Below are positions 32,765 through 42,025 of a DNA stretch of 64,000 nucleotides, piece after piece. The DNA is from Chengkuizengella sediminis (lineage in GTDB: Bacteria; Bacillota; Bacilli; Paenibacillales; KCTC-33759). Under the pieces are notes generated by a model. That model was not told the origin of the DNA. It ran no database searches and saw only the letters and a list, made by a program, of their open reading frames with translations. The DNA lies in contig NZ_SIJC01000002.1 in the NCBI RefSeq assembly GCF_010078385.1, positions 124,001 through 188,000 on the forward strand, in the 5' to 3' direction. Position 1 is the first letter of the stretch, and each line of letters opens with the position of its first letter. Position numbers and translations under genes: made by a program.

Positions 32765-34531
32765 ATGAATTTGAAATTAAGTCATAAAGTATTAATTGCT
32801 TTTTTTGGGTTCATCATTATTCCATTATTCCTAGTAGGTTTAACGGGTTATTTTATTGCATTGCAATTTATAGAAGAGAAATATAGTGAACAAACGAAAT
32901 TAAATTTACATGCGGTTTCGCAAAACATTCAATATATTGTACAAGATATTAATAATTTTTCTGATTCTTGGATAGTAAGTAACGATATACAATCATTGTT
33001 TAAAAATCCAATTATAAATGAACTTAGTAAAATAAAAGCCGAAAAAACGATATTACAGAGTTTACTAACGCATCCCTATATACAAGAAGTTACTTTATAT
33101 AATTTAGAAGAGGAAATTGTTTCATCAGCTAAAAATGAAAATTTGCAGTCGGTATCCTTTGAAAAAATTGTTGAATCTGAAGTTTATGAAAAAATGTTTG
33201 AATATACAGGAAGACCGATTTGGGTAACACCATTTGAGATTCCTGATTCTACAGTTTCTGAAAAATTATTTAGGCATGTACGAGTTGTGAAAGATTTTTA
33301 TACACTTGAAGATCTAGGTTTTATCGTCATGCAGCTTGAGCTACGTGAATTAATAAACATATTTAAATCATATGAACAAAATGGGCAAATTCCTGGGCAG
33401 CACTTTTTGATTGTGAATGATCAGGGGACCATTTTTTTCGATCAGAAAAATTTATATAAGGGTGAAAATATTTTTAATTTTCTTCCGAAAGATCTATCTT
33501 TCAATCAGAAATTTGTCAGCAGTAAAAGTGATTTTAATGGAGAAGAAAGTATCATTTCAAGTTATAAGATTAGGATCGAAGATATGGTTGGAGGAAATTG
33601 GTACCTTGTATCTGTCACTTCATGGGCGTTATTAACTGAAGAAACAAATACTATTCTGATATGGATTGCGGTCATCACTTCTCTTTGTATTATTAGCGCT
33701 TTGTTATTTAATCTGTTATTTGTTCGAGGGATTGTTCAATCGTTCATTCGGTTTGTAAAAGCAATGCGTAAAGTAGAAAAAGGGCAATTGAATGTGATCG
33801 TTGAAGAGAAAGGGAATGACGAAAGAACGGTTTTAGCCAGAGGATTTAATCATTTAATCCAAAAAGTTCGGTTATTAATAGAAGAAGTTAAATATGAGCA
33901 AAACAGAAAAAATAGAGCAGAATTGATGCTGATGCAAGCACAAATAAGACCTCATTTTTTGTTTAATACTTTAGAATCTATCAATGTATTAGCTGTTCAG
34001 AATGAAGGTCAGAAAGTAAGTAAAATTGTACAGAGATTGGGTAATATTTTACGTATCAGCTTCCAAGAAAATGAAGAGATTCAAATGAAACAGGAAATTG
34101 AACATGTGAGAAGTTATTTAGAAATTCAAAAATTTCGATTTATTGATCTTTTTGAATATGAATTCGATATGCCTGAAGAGATTTTAAATGCTAATATTTT
34201 GAAATTAACACTGCAACCATTTGTAGAAAATAGTATCCAGCATGGTTTTGATCGAGCAGAACAAAAAGGAACGATACGTATAATTGGAAAACTAGAGAAG
34301 AATCATATTGCTATTTATATTGAGGATGATGGAAGAGGTATACCGAATCAAATACTACAGGAGTTCAAATATGGGGAGGAAATAAAACTAGATCAGCATT
34401 CGAAAGCAACTCATGGTTTAGGTATTAAAAATGTTGCTGAGCGTATTCGTATTCACTATGGAAATCAGTACGGAATTTACATTTGTAGTGACGATAATGG
34501 AACAATCATCAAGTGTGTTATACCTGGATAA
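32765..34531 (+). CDS. Sensor histidine kinase (LytS/YesM family)
   Basis: This 588-residue membrane kinase has a first helix at 8-32, a large extracytoplasmic Cache-like sensor region (about 35-290) and a second helix near 295-320. A HAMP linker follows. The His kinase region is 'MLMQAQIRPHFLFNTLESINVLA' (His near 402), with ATPase N box 'QPFVENSIQHGF' and G box 'DDGRGIPNQ'. This YesM type works with AraC-domain regulators. Its ATG is one base past the permease stop, so it is in the transport operon and probably senses the imported sugar. Confidence 0.93.
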   Translation: MNLKLSHKVLIAFFGFIIIPLFLVGLTGYFIALQFIEEKYSEQTKLNLHAVSQNIQYIVQDINNFSDSWIVSNDIQSLFKNPIINELSKIKAEKTILQSLLTHPYIQEVTLYNLEEEIVSSAKNENLQSVSFEKIVESEVYEKMFEYTGRPIWVTPFEIPDSTVSEKLFRHVRVVKDFYTLEDLGFIVMQLELRELINIFKSYEQNGQIPGQHFLIVNDQGTIFFDQKNLYKGENIFNFLPKDLSFNQKFVSSKSDFNGEESIISSYKIRIEDMVGGNWYLVSVTSWALLTEETNTILIWIAVITSLCIISALLFNLLFVRGIVQSFIRFVKAMRKVEKGQLNVIVEEKGNDERTVLARGFNHLIQKVRLLIEEVKYEQNRKNRAELMLMQAQIRPHFLFNTLESINVLAVQNEGQKVSKIVQRLGNILRISFQENEEIQMKQEIEHVRSYLEIQKFRFIDLFEYEFDMPEEILNANILKLTLQPFVENSIQHGFDRAEQKGTIRIIGKLEKNHIAIYIEDDGRGIPNQILQEFKYGEEIKLDQHSKATHGLGIKNVAERIRIHYGNQYGIYICSDDNGTIIKCVIPG

Positions 34532-34543
34532 GGATGTGATGGA

Positions 34544-36127
34544 ATGAAACTAAAAGCGCTGATTATAGATGATGAAATTCATATTGTGAAAAATCTACAA
34601 GTTGTTCTTCCTTGGAAAGAAATGGGGTACAATACTGTAAAAACAGCAGTAAATGGACAAGAGGCAATAGATATTGAAAATAAACATGGAAAATTGGATC
34701 TTATTTTATGTGATATTAAAATGCCAGTTATGGATGGACTAACCTTTATTAAACATCTCCGGGAACAAAATAAAGACTGTGAAGTCATTCTATTAACAGG
34801 ATTTCAAGAATTTCAGTATGCTCAAAAGGCTATTCAATATCGAGTGAGAGAATATATATTGAAACCTATAGATTATATCAAACTGGAAGATACGATTTAT
34901 AGGATAACAAAAAATATAAAACATCGAAAACAGCAAAATATGACCCAACAAAAGTTTGATAATATTACAGATTTAGCTTATGAAAAAGTATTTTATGATG
35001 TGATCATGAATTATTCTTCGCATTCATTAAGTTTTAATGAGGAAATAAACGTTTTACAATCAAAACAGTTTAATTTTTTTCTAATAGATATCGAGGATTA
35101 TTTTAAAAAATCAATGGAATGGAGTCAGAATGAAAAGAAACTATGGAACTTTGCAGTTAAGAATGTATTACATGAAACTTTGATTGAATTTGTTGAGAAA
35201 CCGATAGTATTACAAACTCGTGATGGAGAATGGTGTGTCATATTAGAGAGGGACTCTGAAAAACTTTTTCAGAGAGAAGAAATGCTTGAATTAACTGAGG
35301 ATCTGCAAAATATGGTGAATAAATATTTGAAATTAAAAATCAATATGGTTGTATGGGACAAAACGGTCTCCATGCGATCACTGTCAGAAACGTACAAAAA
35401 ATTGCAATCGGTTTTAGTTTTAAAATCAAATAAACACTATTCAGATAAAGAGAACCAATTTGATTCTGTTTCAGATTTTTCGTTGTGGAATACTTTAAAA
35501 GAATTGATAACAGGTTTGAAACAATCAGATCGAGGCAAAGTGGACGTTAGTTTAAAACAAATAGTTAAAGAGATCAAAGTCATAACAGAAAATTCATATC
35601 AAACGGCTCAACAAGTTTTACATTTTATGTTTTTACATTTAATAAGAGAAATGAATGAGTTAGAAATTATCACTTCACAAGAAGAACAAAAATATTGGGT
35701 GATGCTTCAGCATAGTAGCTCTGTAAATGATCTGTTAAAAGCCATGAATGAGCTGAATACCTTTTGTTTGGATAAAATTTGTAGCAAGAAAAGTAGTGAT
35801 GTAATGATGATTTCAGCAGGTGATTATATTCAACATCATATATCGTCGGATTTAAGCATTGATGAATTATCGGATTATCTAAAAATCAGTCCGAGTTATT
35901 TTAGCCTTTTATTTAAACAACATTTTCAAATGACTTTCGTGGAGTATGTTACCAAACAAAGATTGGATTTAGCAAAATCTTTATTAATAATGACGGACAA
36001 TAGCATCACTAAGATCGGTAAAATGATTGGATATTCTGAACGAAGATATTTTACAAAAGTATTTCAAAAAAATGAGGGAATATCTCCTTCAGAATATAGA
36101 ACCATGTTTAACAAAATCACTGAGTGA
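34544..36127 (+). CDS. AraC-type response regulator (YesN family)
   Basis: This 527-residue protein has an N-terminal receiver domain ('ALIIDDEIHIVKNL', phospho-Asp in 'LDLILCDIKMPVMDGL' near residue 56, Lys in 'YILKPIDY'). A long middle region follows. The C-terminal AraC helix-turn-helix pair includes 'SIDELSDYLKISPSYFSLLFKQHF' and 'ITKIGKMIGYSERRYFTKVF'. It is the partner of the preceding kinase, 12 bases apart. It presumably activates the transporter and N-acetylhexosaminidase genes. Confidence 0.95.
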   Translation: MKLKALIIDDEIHIVKNLQVVLPWKEMGYNTVKTAVNGQEAIDIENKHGKLDLILCDIKMPVMDGLTFIKHLREQNKDCEVILLTGFQEFQYAQKAIQYRVREYILKPIDYIKLEDTIYRITKNIKHRKQQNMTQQKFDNITDLAYEKVFYDVIMNYSSHSLSFNEEINVLQSKQFNFFLIDIEDYFKKSMEWSQNEKKLWNFAVKNVLHETLIEFVEKPIVLQTRDGEWCVILERDSEKLFQREEMLELTEDLQNMVNKYLKLKINMVVWDKTVSMRSLSETYKKLQSVLVLKSNKHYSDKENQFDSVSDFSLWNTLKELITGLKQSDRGKVDVSLKQIVKEIKVITENSYQTAQQVLHFMFLHLIREMNELEIITSQEEQKYWVMLQHSSSVNDLLKAMNELNTFCLDKICSKKSSDVMMISAGDYIQHHISSDLSIDELSDYLKISPSYFSLLFKQHFQMTFVEYVTKQRLDLAKSLLIMTDNSITKIGKMIGYSERRYFTKVFQKNEGISPSEYRTMFNKITE

Positions 36128-36201
36128 GGATAAATTTTAGGAATAATCGAATCCTTCTTTCTTAGTTTATTTTTTACAAGGATGGTATAGGAGGGGAATG
36201 A

Positions 36202-37794
36202 ATGGAAGTTCAAAACATGAGTTTGGAACAAAAAATCGGTCAGATGTTTATTTGTGGTTTTGACGGTTTGCAGCCAACAAAGGAAATTGAAACATTAATA
36301 ACTAAATACCATATTGGTGGAATAATTTATTTTCGTAGGAATATATCTTCTGTTGATCAAGTTCATCGATTATCTGGTTCATTACAACAATTAGCTAAAA
36401 AAAATAGTAATGTTCCTTTGTTCATTAGTTTAGATCAAGAAGGCGGAATGGTGAACCGTATCGACCAGGGTGTTACTTTCTTTCCAGGGAATATGGCATT
36501 AGGAGCGACAGGTAACCCAGATATAGCCTATCAAGCCGCATATATTTCAGGGTCAGAATTACGTGTATTGGGGATCAATATGAATTTGGCTCCTTGTCTT
36601 GATATTAATAACAACCCTGATAATCCAGTCATAGGTGTTCGATCCTTTGGTGATGAAGCAAAATTTGTTGGAAATATGGGTACTGCGATGGTTGACGGAT
36701 ATCAAGCTGCAAATGTTTCTGCTGTTATTAAACATTTTCCTGGACATGGAGACACACAAGTTGATTCACATTTGTCTTTACCTGAAATTACACATAGTTT
36801 AAATCGATTGAAAGAAATTGAATTAGTTCCTTTTAAACAAGCAATTGAACATGGGGTTGATGCTGTCATGACGGCTCATATTATGTTCCCTTCTGTAGAA
36901 CCAGACCGTAAACCTTCAACGCTTTCCAATAAAATCATCACAGGTTTATTAAGGGAAGAACTGAACTTTGATGGTGTTGTTGTTACGGACTGCTTAGAGA
37001 TGAATGCTATTTCAGAAGAGTTTGGGATTGACAAAGGTGCTGTATTAGCGATTGATGCTGGTGCAGATGTTATTTTAGTTAGTCACTTATTTGAAAGGCA
37101 AGTCATGGCATATGATGCCGTTTTAAAAGCAGTTCAAGAAGGAAGAATTTCTGAAGAAAGAATTAATGAATCAGTAGAAAGAATTTTAAAATTAAAAGAG
37201 AAACGGTATATTGGACAAATTGAAAAGAATTTTGAATCGGTTAAATCGAAGATAGGGATAGATTCACATCAAAAAATAGCACAAGAAATGACTCAGAAGT
37301 GTGTTACTCTTGTTAAAGATGACACTCATCAACTACCCTTGGATACTAGTCTGAAAACGTTAGTGATTTGGCCTGAAGAAAGACTTACGAGTCCAGTGGA
37401 TGATGTGGGAAAACAGGAGGCAAGTTTAGGAGAGATATTAAAAAATAGTATTCTCAGTTTAGTCGAGTATAAAATTCATTCAGACCCTTGCAAAGAAGAA
37501 ATCCATCAGCTGTTAGAAAGAAGTTCAATCTTTAAACAAATCGTAGTGGTAACATATAATGCTAAGTCCTCTCCTAAACAAATGGAATTGGTTAAAATGT
37601 TGGTAGAACGCTGTGAAAAGATGAAAACTAGACTTATAACTGTAGCCATTAGAACTCCTTATGATATACAAGCTTATCCTGAAGTTAAAACATTTTTAGC
37701 GTGTTATGAAAACAGACCGATGATGATTGAGGCATTAGCTAAAGTATTAGTAGGGGAAGAACAAGCGGTGGGAAAATGTCCGGTTAAACTTTAA
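36202..37794 (+). CDS. nagZ: Beta-N-acetylhexosaminidase, glycoside hydrolase family 3
   Basis: This 530-residue enzyme removes non-reducing GlcNAc from chitobiose-like or muropeptide sugars. The GH3 signature 'VIKHFPGHGDTQVDSHLSLP' contains the catalytic His/Asp loop of the NagZ group. The nucleophile Asp is in 'GVVVTDCLEMNAI', and 'ISLDQEGGMVNR' is near residue 80. A second domain starts near 350. There is no signal peptide, so it acts on imported sugars in the cytoplasm, unlike the secreted B. subtilis NagZ. AGGAGGGG precedes ATG. It is 74 bases after the regulator and is the last gene of the locus. Confidence 0.93.
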   Translation: MEVQNMSLEQKIGQMFICGFDGLQPTKEIETLITKYHIGGIIYFRRNISSVDQVHRLSGSLQQLAKKNSNVPLFISLDQEGGMVNRIDQGVTFFPGNMALGATGNPDIAYQAAYISGSELRVLGINMNLAPCLDINNNPDNPVIGVRSFGDEAKFVGNMGTAMVDGYQAANVSAVIKHFPGHGDTQVDSHLSLPEITHSLNRLKEIELVPFKQAIEHGVDAVMTAHIMFPSVEPDRKPSTLSNKIITGLLREELNFDGVVVTDCLEMNAISEEFGIDKGAVLAIDAGADVILVSHLFERQVMAYDAVLKAVQEGRISEERINESVERILKLKEKRYIGQIEKNFESVKSKIGIDSHQKIAQEMTQKCVTLVKDDTHQLPLDTSLKTLVIWPEERLTSPVDDVGKQEASLGEILKNSILSLVEYKIHSDPCKEEIHQLLERSSIFKQIVVVTYNAKSSPKQMELVKMLVERCEKMKTRLITVAIRTPYDIQAYPEVKTFLACYENRPMMIEALAKVLVGEEQAVGKCPVKL

Positions 37795-37838
37795 ATTCTA
37801 TTGTTTGGCAATCATTCTGTATTTATAGACTTTATGCA

Positions 37839-37878
37839 TAAAGTGTATTTCAGTAGCTGATGAGATACACTTTTTTTC
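37839..37878 (+). terminator. Terminator after the GH3 gene
   Basis: AAAGTGTAT ... ATACACTTTTTTT forms a stem and T-run. Confidence 0.8.
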
Positions 37879-38215
37879 ATATTTCGAATTCGGTAAAACC
37901 TCTTATGTTAGGCGTTATTCTCAAATGTTTTGAAAAATCTAAATTTTTAATCAAAATGTGTAAATGTTGTGATATAATAATATGTGAAAAAAAGTACTTT
38001 CACAATCAACGTAATTTAATCTTACCTCATGATACACAGATGATAAATCTAGTTATGAACTTTAATGAAAACAATCTTACTCACAATGGATTCCACATAA
38101 ATATTATAAAATGACCTACAATTACAGGGATTTTAATCTAACTACACTTGAAAATTCAACCTAACTCATTATTTATTTAACTTACTTAACCATATATGAA
38201 TGAATCTGCACTTTG

Positions 38216-38229
38216 TGTAAGCACTTACA
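38216..38229. promoter_or_regulatory. Candidate CcpA cre site
   Basis: TGTAAGCACTTACA is a perfect dyad with one mismatch to the cre pattern TGWAANCGNTNWCA. It lies 165 bases before the first fix gene, so carbon catabolite control is possible. Confidence 0.45.
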
Positions 38230-38336
38230 ATTTATTATTAATGAATTAAATAAATCTCATTCCACATAACCCATCTAACCGATTCTAGTGATAACCAGTA
38301 AAGGTGGAGGTCATCTTAGGTTTAACTATGTGAATA

Positions 38337-38356
38337 CAATCACATATTTGTGATTG
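38337..38356. promoter_or_regulatory. Perfect 20-base palindrome before fixA
   Basis: CAATCACA-TATT-TGTGATTG lies 38 bases before the first gene. It is a candidate operator, but its half-sites are in the opposite order to the FNR/CRP type TGTGA-N6-TCACA. The regulator is unknown. Confidence 0.5.
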
Positions 38357-38393
38357 ATATATATTTCATTTTACAAGGGGGAAGATTTTAGAC

Positions 38394-39221
38394 ATGCACA
38401 TCGTGGTTTGCGTAAAACAAGTACCTGACACTCGAATCATTAAAGTTAATCCAAAAACAAATACGTTAGACAGAAGGGGAATACCAGCTATACTTAATCC
38501 TTTTGACTCTCATGCCGTTGAAGCAGGTGTTCGATTAAAAGAAAAAGTTGGTGGTACCGTATCCGTATTATCTATGGGACCTCCTAATGCTGTAAAGATG
38601 ATTAGAAAATGTGTTGAAATCGGTGCAGACGATGGGTATCTGATCTCAGATCGTTTTTTTGCTGGAGCAGATACATTAGCAACAAGTTATGCACTTTATA
38701 AAGCGTTTGAAAAAATGCTAGAAGAAAAACCAGTAGATATCATTATATGTGGAAAACAAACAATCGACGGGGATACGGGTCAAGTGGGACCAGGGATTGC
38801 TAGAAGATTAGATATTCCCCCGATTACGAATGTAATTGAAATTAAAGAAGTGGATCAAAAGAAAAGAAAAGTGGTAGTAAAACGTAAATTAGAAGATGGA
38901 TATGAGATGATCGAATCCAGTTTACCTTGTTTATTAACAGTGGAAAAAGATATTAATCCAGTATCTTATTCACCACTACCAAATATGATTAAAGCAGCGC
39001 GTTACGAACCAACGATATGGAAAGTGGATGATTTAAACGATGTAGATAAAAAACAGCTAGGTTTAAAAGGATCACCAACAATTGTATCGAAAATGTTTGC
39101 CCCTCCAAAACTTGAAGGTGGGAAGAAAATAGAAGGAAACGCTGAACAGCAATCGGAACAAATAGTATCCTTACTGCTTGAAAAACCTGAGCTTTTTGAG
39201 AAAAAGAGGGGGAGAGCCTGA
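38394..39221 (+). CDS. fixA: Electron transfer flavoprotein beta subunit, FixA type
   Basis: This 275-residue EtfB/FixA protein binds AMP or FAD together with the alpha subunit. Signatures are 'VVCVKQVPDTRIIKVNPKTNTLDR', 'SMGPPNAVKMIRKCVEIGADDGYLISDRFFAGADTLATS' and 'IICGKQTIDGDTGQVGPGIARRL'. It overlaps the next gene by one base. The whole set with FixC and FixX forms a membrane-associated electron-transfer complex, so fixA is a better name than etfB. Confidence 0.92.
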   Translation: MHIVVCVKQVPDTRIIKVNPKTNTLDRRGIPAILNPFDSHAVEAGVRLKEKVGGTVSVLSMGPPNAVKMIRKCVEIGADDGYLISDRFFAGADTLATSYALYKAFEKMLEEKPVDIIICGKQTIDGDTGQVGPGIARRLDIPPITNVIEIKEVDQKKRKVVVKRKLEDGYEMIESSLPCLLTVEKDINPVSYSPLPNMIKAARYEPTIWKVDDLNDVDKKQLGLKGSPTIVSKMFAPPKLEGGKKIEGNAEQQSEQIVSLLLEKPELFEKKRGRA

Positions 39222-40246
39222 TGGAAAACAACAGAGGTGTATGGGTATACATGGAACAAAAGGAAGGACGGATTGTAAACGTTTCATTGGAGTTATTAGG
39301 GGCAGGCCGCAAGCTTGCAGATAAACTGGATGTTCCTCTATCCGGTGTTCTTTTAGGAGATAAAGTCAAACATCTATGCCCAACCGTATTTGAATATGGA
39401 GCAGATCAAGTTTATGTGATGGATGATCCTATCTTAAAGAACTATCGTACAGAATCTTTTATGAAGGGTGTCAATGACTTTGCGGAAAAATATCAGCCTG
39501 AAATTTTCCTGTTTGGAGCTACACCAAACGGTAAAGATTTAGCAAGTGCCGTTGCGACGGATTTGTGTACGGGATTAACAGCAGATACAACGATGTTAGA
39601 TGTAGAAGTGGAAACGAGATTACTAGAAGCGAGTCGTCCTGCGTTTGGTGGAAATATTATGGCTACGATTTTATGTAAAAAACACAGACCACAAATGGCG
39701 ACCGTCAGACCAAAGGTAATGAAAGCACTGCAACCTGAGATGGGACGCAAAGGGGAGATCATCGAGGAATCTTTGGATGTTAATGAAGATAGTTTACGCA
39801 CAAAAGTATTGGAAATCGTGAAAGATACAAAGAAAAAGTTGAAACTTGACGAAGCGGACATCATCGTTGCAGGCGGAAAAGGACTTGGGGATGAAAAAGG
39901 TTTTACGTTAATTCATGAATTAGCAGAAGTTTTAGGAGGTAGTGTTGGCGCGAGCCGGGATGTAGTTGAAGCGGGTTGGGTTGGACACGATCATCAAATT
40001 GGACAGACGGGAATTACAGTTACACCAAAAATCTATTTTGCCATCGGGATATCTGGAGCCGTGCAGCATGTTGTTGGGATGAAAAATTCAGAACTTATTA
40101 TAGCGATCAATAAAGATCCAAATGCTCCTATATTTGATGCTTCTACTTATTCTGTAGTTGGAGATGCACTTGAGATTTTACCGATATTAATCGAAGAATT
40201 CAAAACAGCTTTAAAACAAGAGGATGGTGAGTTGAAACATGCCTGA
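39221..40246 (+). CDS. fixB: Electron transfer flavoprotein alpha subunit, FixB type
   Basis: This 341-residue protein has an N-terminal ETF domain and the C-terminal FAD-binding signature 'VGASRDVVEAGWVGHDHQIGQTGITVTPKIYFAIGISGAVQH'. It carries the ETF flavin between dehydrogenases and FixC. The start overlaps the fixA stop, and it overlaps fixC at its end. The N-terminal segment (residues 1-15) is slightly longer than usual; the true start might be ATG 39251. Confidence 0.92.
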   Translation: MENNRGVWVYMEQKEGRIVNVSLELLGAGRKLADKLDVPLSGVLLGDKVKHLCPTVFEYGADQVYVMDDPILKNYRTESFMKGVNDFAEKYQPEIFLFGATPNGKDLASAVATDLCTGLTADTTMLDVEVETRLLEASRPAFGGNIMATILCKKHRPQMATVRPKVMKALQPEMGRKGEIIEESLDVNEDSLRTKVLEIVKDTKKKLKLDEADIIVAGGKGLGDEKGFTLIHELAEVLGGSVGASRDVVEAGWVGHDHQIGQTGITVTPKIYFAIGISGAVQHVVGMKNSELIIAINKDPNAPIFDASTYSVVGDALEILPILIEEFKTALKQEDGELKHA

Positions 40247-41534
40247 AAAATTTGATGTGATTGTTGTAGGAGCTGGACCTTCCGGTACTTCCTGTGCTTA
40301 TAAATGTGCACAAGCAGGATTAAAAGTTTTACAGATTGAACGTGGTGAATACCCTGGTTCTAAAAATGTGATGGGGGGCGTGCTTTATCGTAAACAAATG
40401 GAAGCCGTCATTCCCGAGTTTTGGAAGGATGCACCAGTAGAAAGAGCCATTGTGGAACAAAGAGCTTGGCTGTTGGATGGAAATTCAATGGTCACCACAA
40501 GTGTGAAAAATAACGATTGGGAACAAGAGCCTTGTAATAATTATACAATTCTAAGAGCTAAGTTTGATCAGTGGTTCGCGAATAAAGCAGTCGAAGTGGG
40601 ATCTCTACTTATTAATGAAACCGTAGTGTTGGAATGTATTGTGGAAGATGGAAAAGTAGTGGGGGTAAGAACGGATCGTCCAGATGGGGACGTTTATGCA
40701 GATGTGGTTGTGCTTGCAGATGGTGTAAACTCACTTTTAGCGAAAAAATTAGGTTATCACAACGAACTAAAACCAGATGAAGTTGCACTCACGGTCATGG
40801 AAGTTTTGAACCTTCCGAAAGAGGTCATTAATGATCGTTTTAATGTTAAGGATAATCAGGGGGTTACGATAGAATTATTTGGTGATGCAACAAAAGGAAA
40901 TCTAGGAACTGCCTTTATATATACAAATAAAGACAGCTTGAATTTAGGAGTAGGAACAACACTTTCAAGTATGATTAAAGCCAAAATGAAACCATATGAA
41001 TTGATAGAATACGTAAAAAACCATCCGATGGTGAGTCCACTTATTAAAGGAGCAGAGTCTGCGGAATATTTAGCTCATTTAATTCCTGAAGGTGGATATT
41101 ATTCCATTCCTAAGTTGTACGGCAATGGTGTGTTACTAGTTGGAGATGCAGCACAGATGGTGAATGGTATTCATCGTGAAGGTTCTAATATGGCTATGGC
41201 TTCTGGAACTCTTGCAGCAGAAACGATCATTGCAGCAAAAGAAAAAGGGGACTTTTCAGAAGATACTTTATCCAGTTATAAAACTGCTATCCTTGACAGC
41301 TTTATAGGTAAGGATTTGAAAAAGTATAAAGATGCGAATCATACCTTTGAGGAACAACCACAATATTTTAAAGATTACATTCCGATGATCAATCGTGCTG
41401 CCAGCAGCTTTTTAACCGTTGACGGCACTTCTAAAAGAGACAAACAGAAGGAAGCTCTAAAAACATTTACCAAAGATAAAGGCACATTTACAGTTGTTAA
41501 AGACATGTATCGTGCATGGAAGGTGATGAAATAA
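40239..41534 (+). CDS. fixC: FAD-dependent oxidoreductase FixC (ETF-quinone oxidoreductase-like)
   Basis: This 431-residue flavoprotein has the FAD motif 'DVIVVGAGPSGTSCAYKCAQAGLKVLQIERGEYPGSKN' at the N terminus. Later elements are 'VVVLADGVNSLLAKKLG' and 'GVLLVGDAAQMVNGIHREGSNMAMASG'. The family passes electrons from FixAB to quinone, with FixX as ferredoxin partner. It lacks the fused iron-sulfur domain of mitochondrial ETF-QO, which FixX supplies. It overlaps fixB by 8 bases. Confidence 0.93.
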   Translation: MPEKFDVIVVGAGPSGTSCAYKCAQAGLKVLQIERGEYPGSKNVMGGVLYRKQMEAVIPEFWKDAPVERAIVEQRAWLLDGNSMVTTSVKNNDWEQEPCNNYTILRAKFDQWFANKAVEVGSLLINETVVLECIVEDGKVVGVRTDRPDGDVYADVVVLADGVNSLLAKKLGYHNELKPDEVALTVMEVLNLPKEVINDRFNVKDNQGVTIELFGDATKGNLGTAFIYTNKDSLNLGVGTTLSSMIKAKMKPYELIEYVKNHPMVSPLIKGAESAEYLAHLIPEGGYYSIPKLYGNGVLLVGDAAQMVNGIHREGSNMAMASGTLAAETIIAAKEKGDFSEDTLSSYKTAILDSFIGKDLKKYKDANHTFEEQPQYFKDYIPMINRAASSFLTVDGTSKRDKQKEALKTFTKDKGTFTVVKDMYRAWKVMK

Positions 41535-41536
41535 AT

Positions 41537-41833
41537 ATGGAAGAGAACAAAAATGCTCAAACGATTGAGGAAAAACAATACCTGATCCGATTTAAGGCAG
41601 ATACAGAATCACATTTACACGTCTTGAGTCATGATGTTTGTATAGAAAAATGTCCAGATAAACTTTGTACAATTTTTTGCCCAGCAGAAGTGTACAAGTG
41701 GGAAGACATTCGGATGCATGTAGGATATGAAGGCTGTCATGAATGTGGAAGCTGCCGTATTGGTTGTCCACATGAAAACATCAAATGGGAATATCCAAAA
41801 GGCGGACATGGTATTATATTTAGATTAGGATAA
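41537..41833 (+). CDS. fixX: Ferredoxin-like protein FixX
   Basis: This 98-residue protein carries two cysteine groups: 'CIEKCPDKLCTIFCPAEVYKW' and 'GCHECGSCRIGCPHENIKWEYPKGGHGI'. These resemble the [4Fe-4S] sites of FixX and of the ETF-QO C-terminal domain. ATG 41537 follows AAGGTGATG, although the frame is open to 41516. It completes fixABCX. No nif genes are present in the window, so the role is probably in beta-oxidation or another electron-balancing path. Confidence 0.93.
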   Translation: MEENKNAQTIEEKQYLIRFKADTESHLHVLSHDVCIEKCPDKLCTIFCPAEVYKWEDIRMHVGYEGCHECGSCRIGCPHENIKWEYPKGGHGIIFRLG

Positions 41834-41847
41834 TAGAGAAAAATTCA

Positions 41848-41882
41848 AGGGCACTGCTATTAAGGCGGTGTCTTTTTTCTTA
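41848..41882 (+). terminator. Probable terminator after fixX
   Basis: GGGCACTGC-TATTAA-GGCGGTGTC is an imperfect GC-rich stem with a T-run (CTTTTTTC). Confidence 0.6.
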
Positions 41883-42025
41883 TTTTCATCTAATATTTGA
41901 AATAAATATAGAAAATTGACCTGGTAGCCGTATTTTTTAATTTGTAATATGACTACAATAAAGATAAAAACTTATATATGATAAAATTCTATTTAACCAT
42001 ACTAATAAATAAAGAAGGAAAACTA

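Larger units (their letters stand above)
37879..38393. other. Intergenic region before the fixABCX operon
   Basis: About 515 AT-rich bases hold no convincing gene. A frame at 37860-38114 has no ribosome site and overlaps the terminator. Two dyads (38216-38229 and 38337-38356) suggest regulated transcription of the electron-transfer operon. Confidence 0.6.

Noticed and set aside
37860-38114. Plus-strand frame of 84 codons before the fix operon
   Set aside because: It starts inside a terminator, has no ribosome site and resembles no known protein.
38337-38356. FNR or CRP site before the fix operon
   Set aside because: The half-sites are inverted (TCACA-N4-TGTGA) relative to the TGTGA-N6-TCACA pattern, so only a generic palindrome is claimed.
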